Assembly: GCA_937982505.1 (NCBI GenBank)
Contig: CALJLV010000084.1
Coordinates: 1 to 64,000, forward strand
DNA length: 64,000 bases
Reading direction: 5' to 3'
Origin: an uncultured Desulfobacteraceae bacterium
GTDB taxonomy: Bacteria > Desulfobacterota > Desulfobacteria > Desulfobacterales > UBA2174
Shown here in pieces: positions 63,670 through 64,000 of this stretch. The number at the start of each line of letters is the position of its first letter. Position 1 is the first letter of the stretch. The notes beneath the pieces are model-generated. The model saw only the letters and a list, made by a program, of their open reading frames with translations. It was not told where the DNA came from and ran no database searches. The position numbers and the translations under genes were made by a program.

Positions 63670-64000
63670 AAAGCGAATTGCTCTGGGGCTTTCACCCGGT
63701 CATCGAGGCCCTGCGCGCCGGCCGGCGCCACTTCGCGGACTTGTATGTCAGCCAGCAGCGCGGCGACCAGCGCCTGGCGGAACTGGTCCGGGAGGCCGAA
63801 ACCCGCCGCATCCCGGTCCAGACCCTCACCCCCAGGGCGCTGACCGAAATGGCCGGGGCCCATCACCAGGGGGTAGCGGCGAGGGTCTCCCCCCTGGCAG
63901 CAGAAAACCTGGACCGCCTGTGCCAGGATCTGGCCGCCGGCCGCTGCGAACCCTGGATCCTGATCCTCGACGGGATCGTCGATCCCCAAAACCTCGGCGC
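63666..64000 (+). CDS. rlmB: 23S rRNA (guanosine-2'-O)-methyltransferase RlmB-like, cut by window end
   Basis: The first 111 residues are visible and the gene runs off the right edge. MKSELLWGFHPVIEALRAGRR and AGAHHQGVAARVSPL match the N-terminal RNA-binding part of RlmB (SpoU/TrmH family), and ILILDGIVDPQNLGA is the first SPOUT motif, normally followed by the rest of the knotted SAM domain. The ATG overlaps the gmk stop (ATGA). Confidence 0.88.
   Translation, partial: MKSELLWGFHPVIEALRAGRRHFADLYVSQQRGDQRLAELVREAETRRIPVQTLTPRALTEMAGAHHQGVAARVSPLAAENLDRLCQDLAAGRCEPWILILDGIVDPQNLG

Overview
The window is GC-rich bacterial chromosomal DNA from a Gram-negative, lipopolysaccharide-making organism. 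Evidence for the outer membrane is a nearly complete lipid A/Kdo/heptose pathway with BamA, OmpH/Skp, LptF/G, Lol and MsbA, plus type IV pilus genes. The combination of a DHH-CBS-poly(A)-polymerase tRNA nucleotidyltransferase next to trpS-scpA-scpB, an lpxI-type lipid A branch with a Gfo/Idh oxidoreductase between lpxI and lpxB, and a DUF4416-YicC-RemA-gmk cluster points to Desulfobacterota (for example Desulfobacterales). That placement is inference, because no rRNA or other taxonomic marker is present. Nearly all of the window is coding. No transposase, integrase, CRISPR array or phage gene was seen.

Region 1 (190-8778, minus strand) is the most unusual part. Five adjacent, mostly overlapping genes encode a TolC-like outer membrane protein, a periplasmic HlyD-type adaptor, a double-GAF/transmembrane/HlyD protein, a PqqD-like/M50 site-2-protease/HlyD protein, and a shortened SecA-type ATPase. 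Together they look like a dedicated envelope-spanning export machine driven by a SecA paralogue and containing an intramembrane protease in place of an ABC transporter. A small secreted protein of unknown family (9119-9478) is transcribed divergently from the operon and is a candidate cargo.

Region 2 (9.6-16.5 kb) holds housekeeping and unknown genes: an EI24-like membrane protein, a gamma-class carbonic anhydrase, a tightly coupled minus-strand set (YkgJ-like cysteine cluster protein, SMUG1-type uracil-DNA glycosylase, TatD nuclease, TcdA-like E1 enzyme), and an unusual pseudouridine synthase/metallo-beta-lactamase fusion. Region 3 (16.5-25 kb) is stress and signalling: groES-groEL, a hybrid histidine kinase, a secreted MORN-repeat protein, htpX, a TetR regulator and dodecin.

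Region 4 (24.96-33.5 kb) has tRNA-Val, an IHF/HU protein, scpB-scpA, trpS, the A-adding-type nucleotidyltransferase, and pilC followed by a PilS-like kinase. Region 5 (33.6-60.9 kb) is the envelope biogenesis block: lysS, lolC/E-lolD, bamA, ompH, lpxD-fabZ-lpxA-lpxI-Gfo/Idh-lpxB, msbA, lptF-lptG, waaA, lpxK, waaF-waaC, then core glycosyltransferases, a late acyltransferase, an O-antigen-ligase-like protein, an FkbM methyltransferase and, on the opposite strand, a sugar kinase and a GT4 glycosyltransferase. Many starts overlap the preceding stop by four bases, so long co-transcribed units are likely. Region 6 (61.2-64 kb) is trm112-like, DUF4416, yicC, remA-like, gmk and the start of rlmB, which is cut by the window edge.
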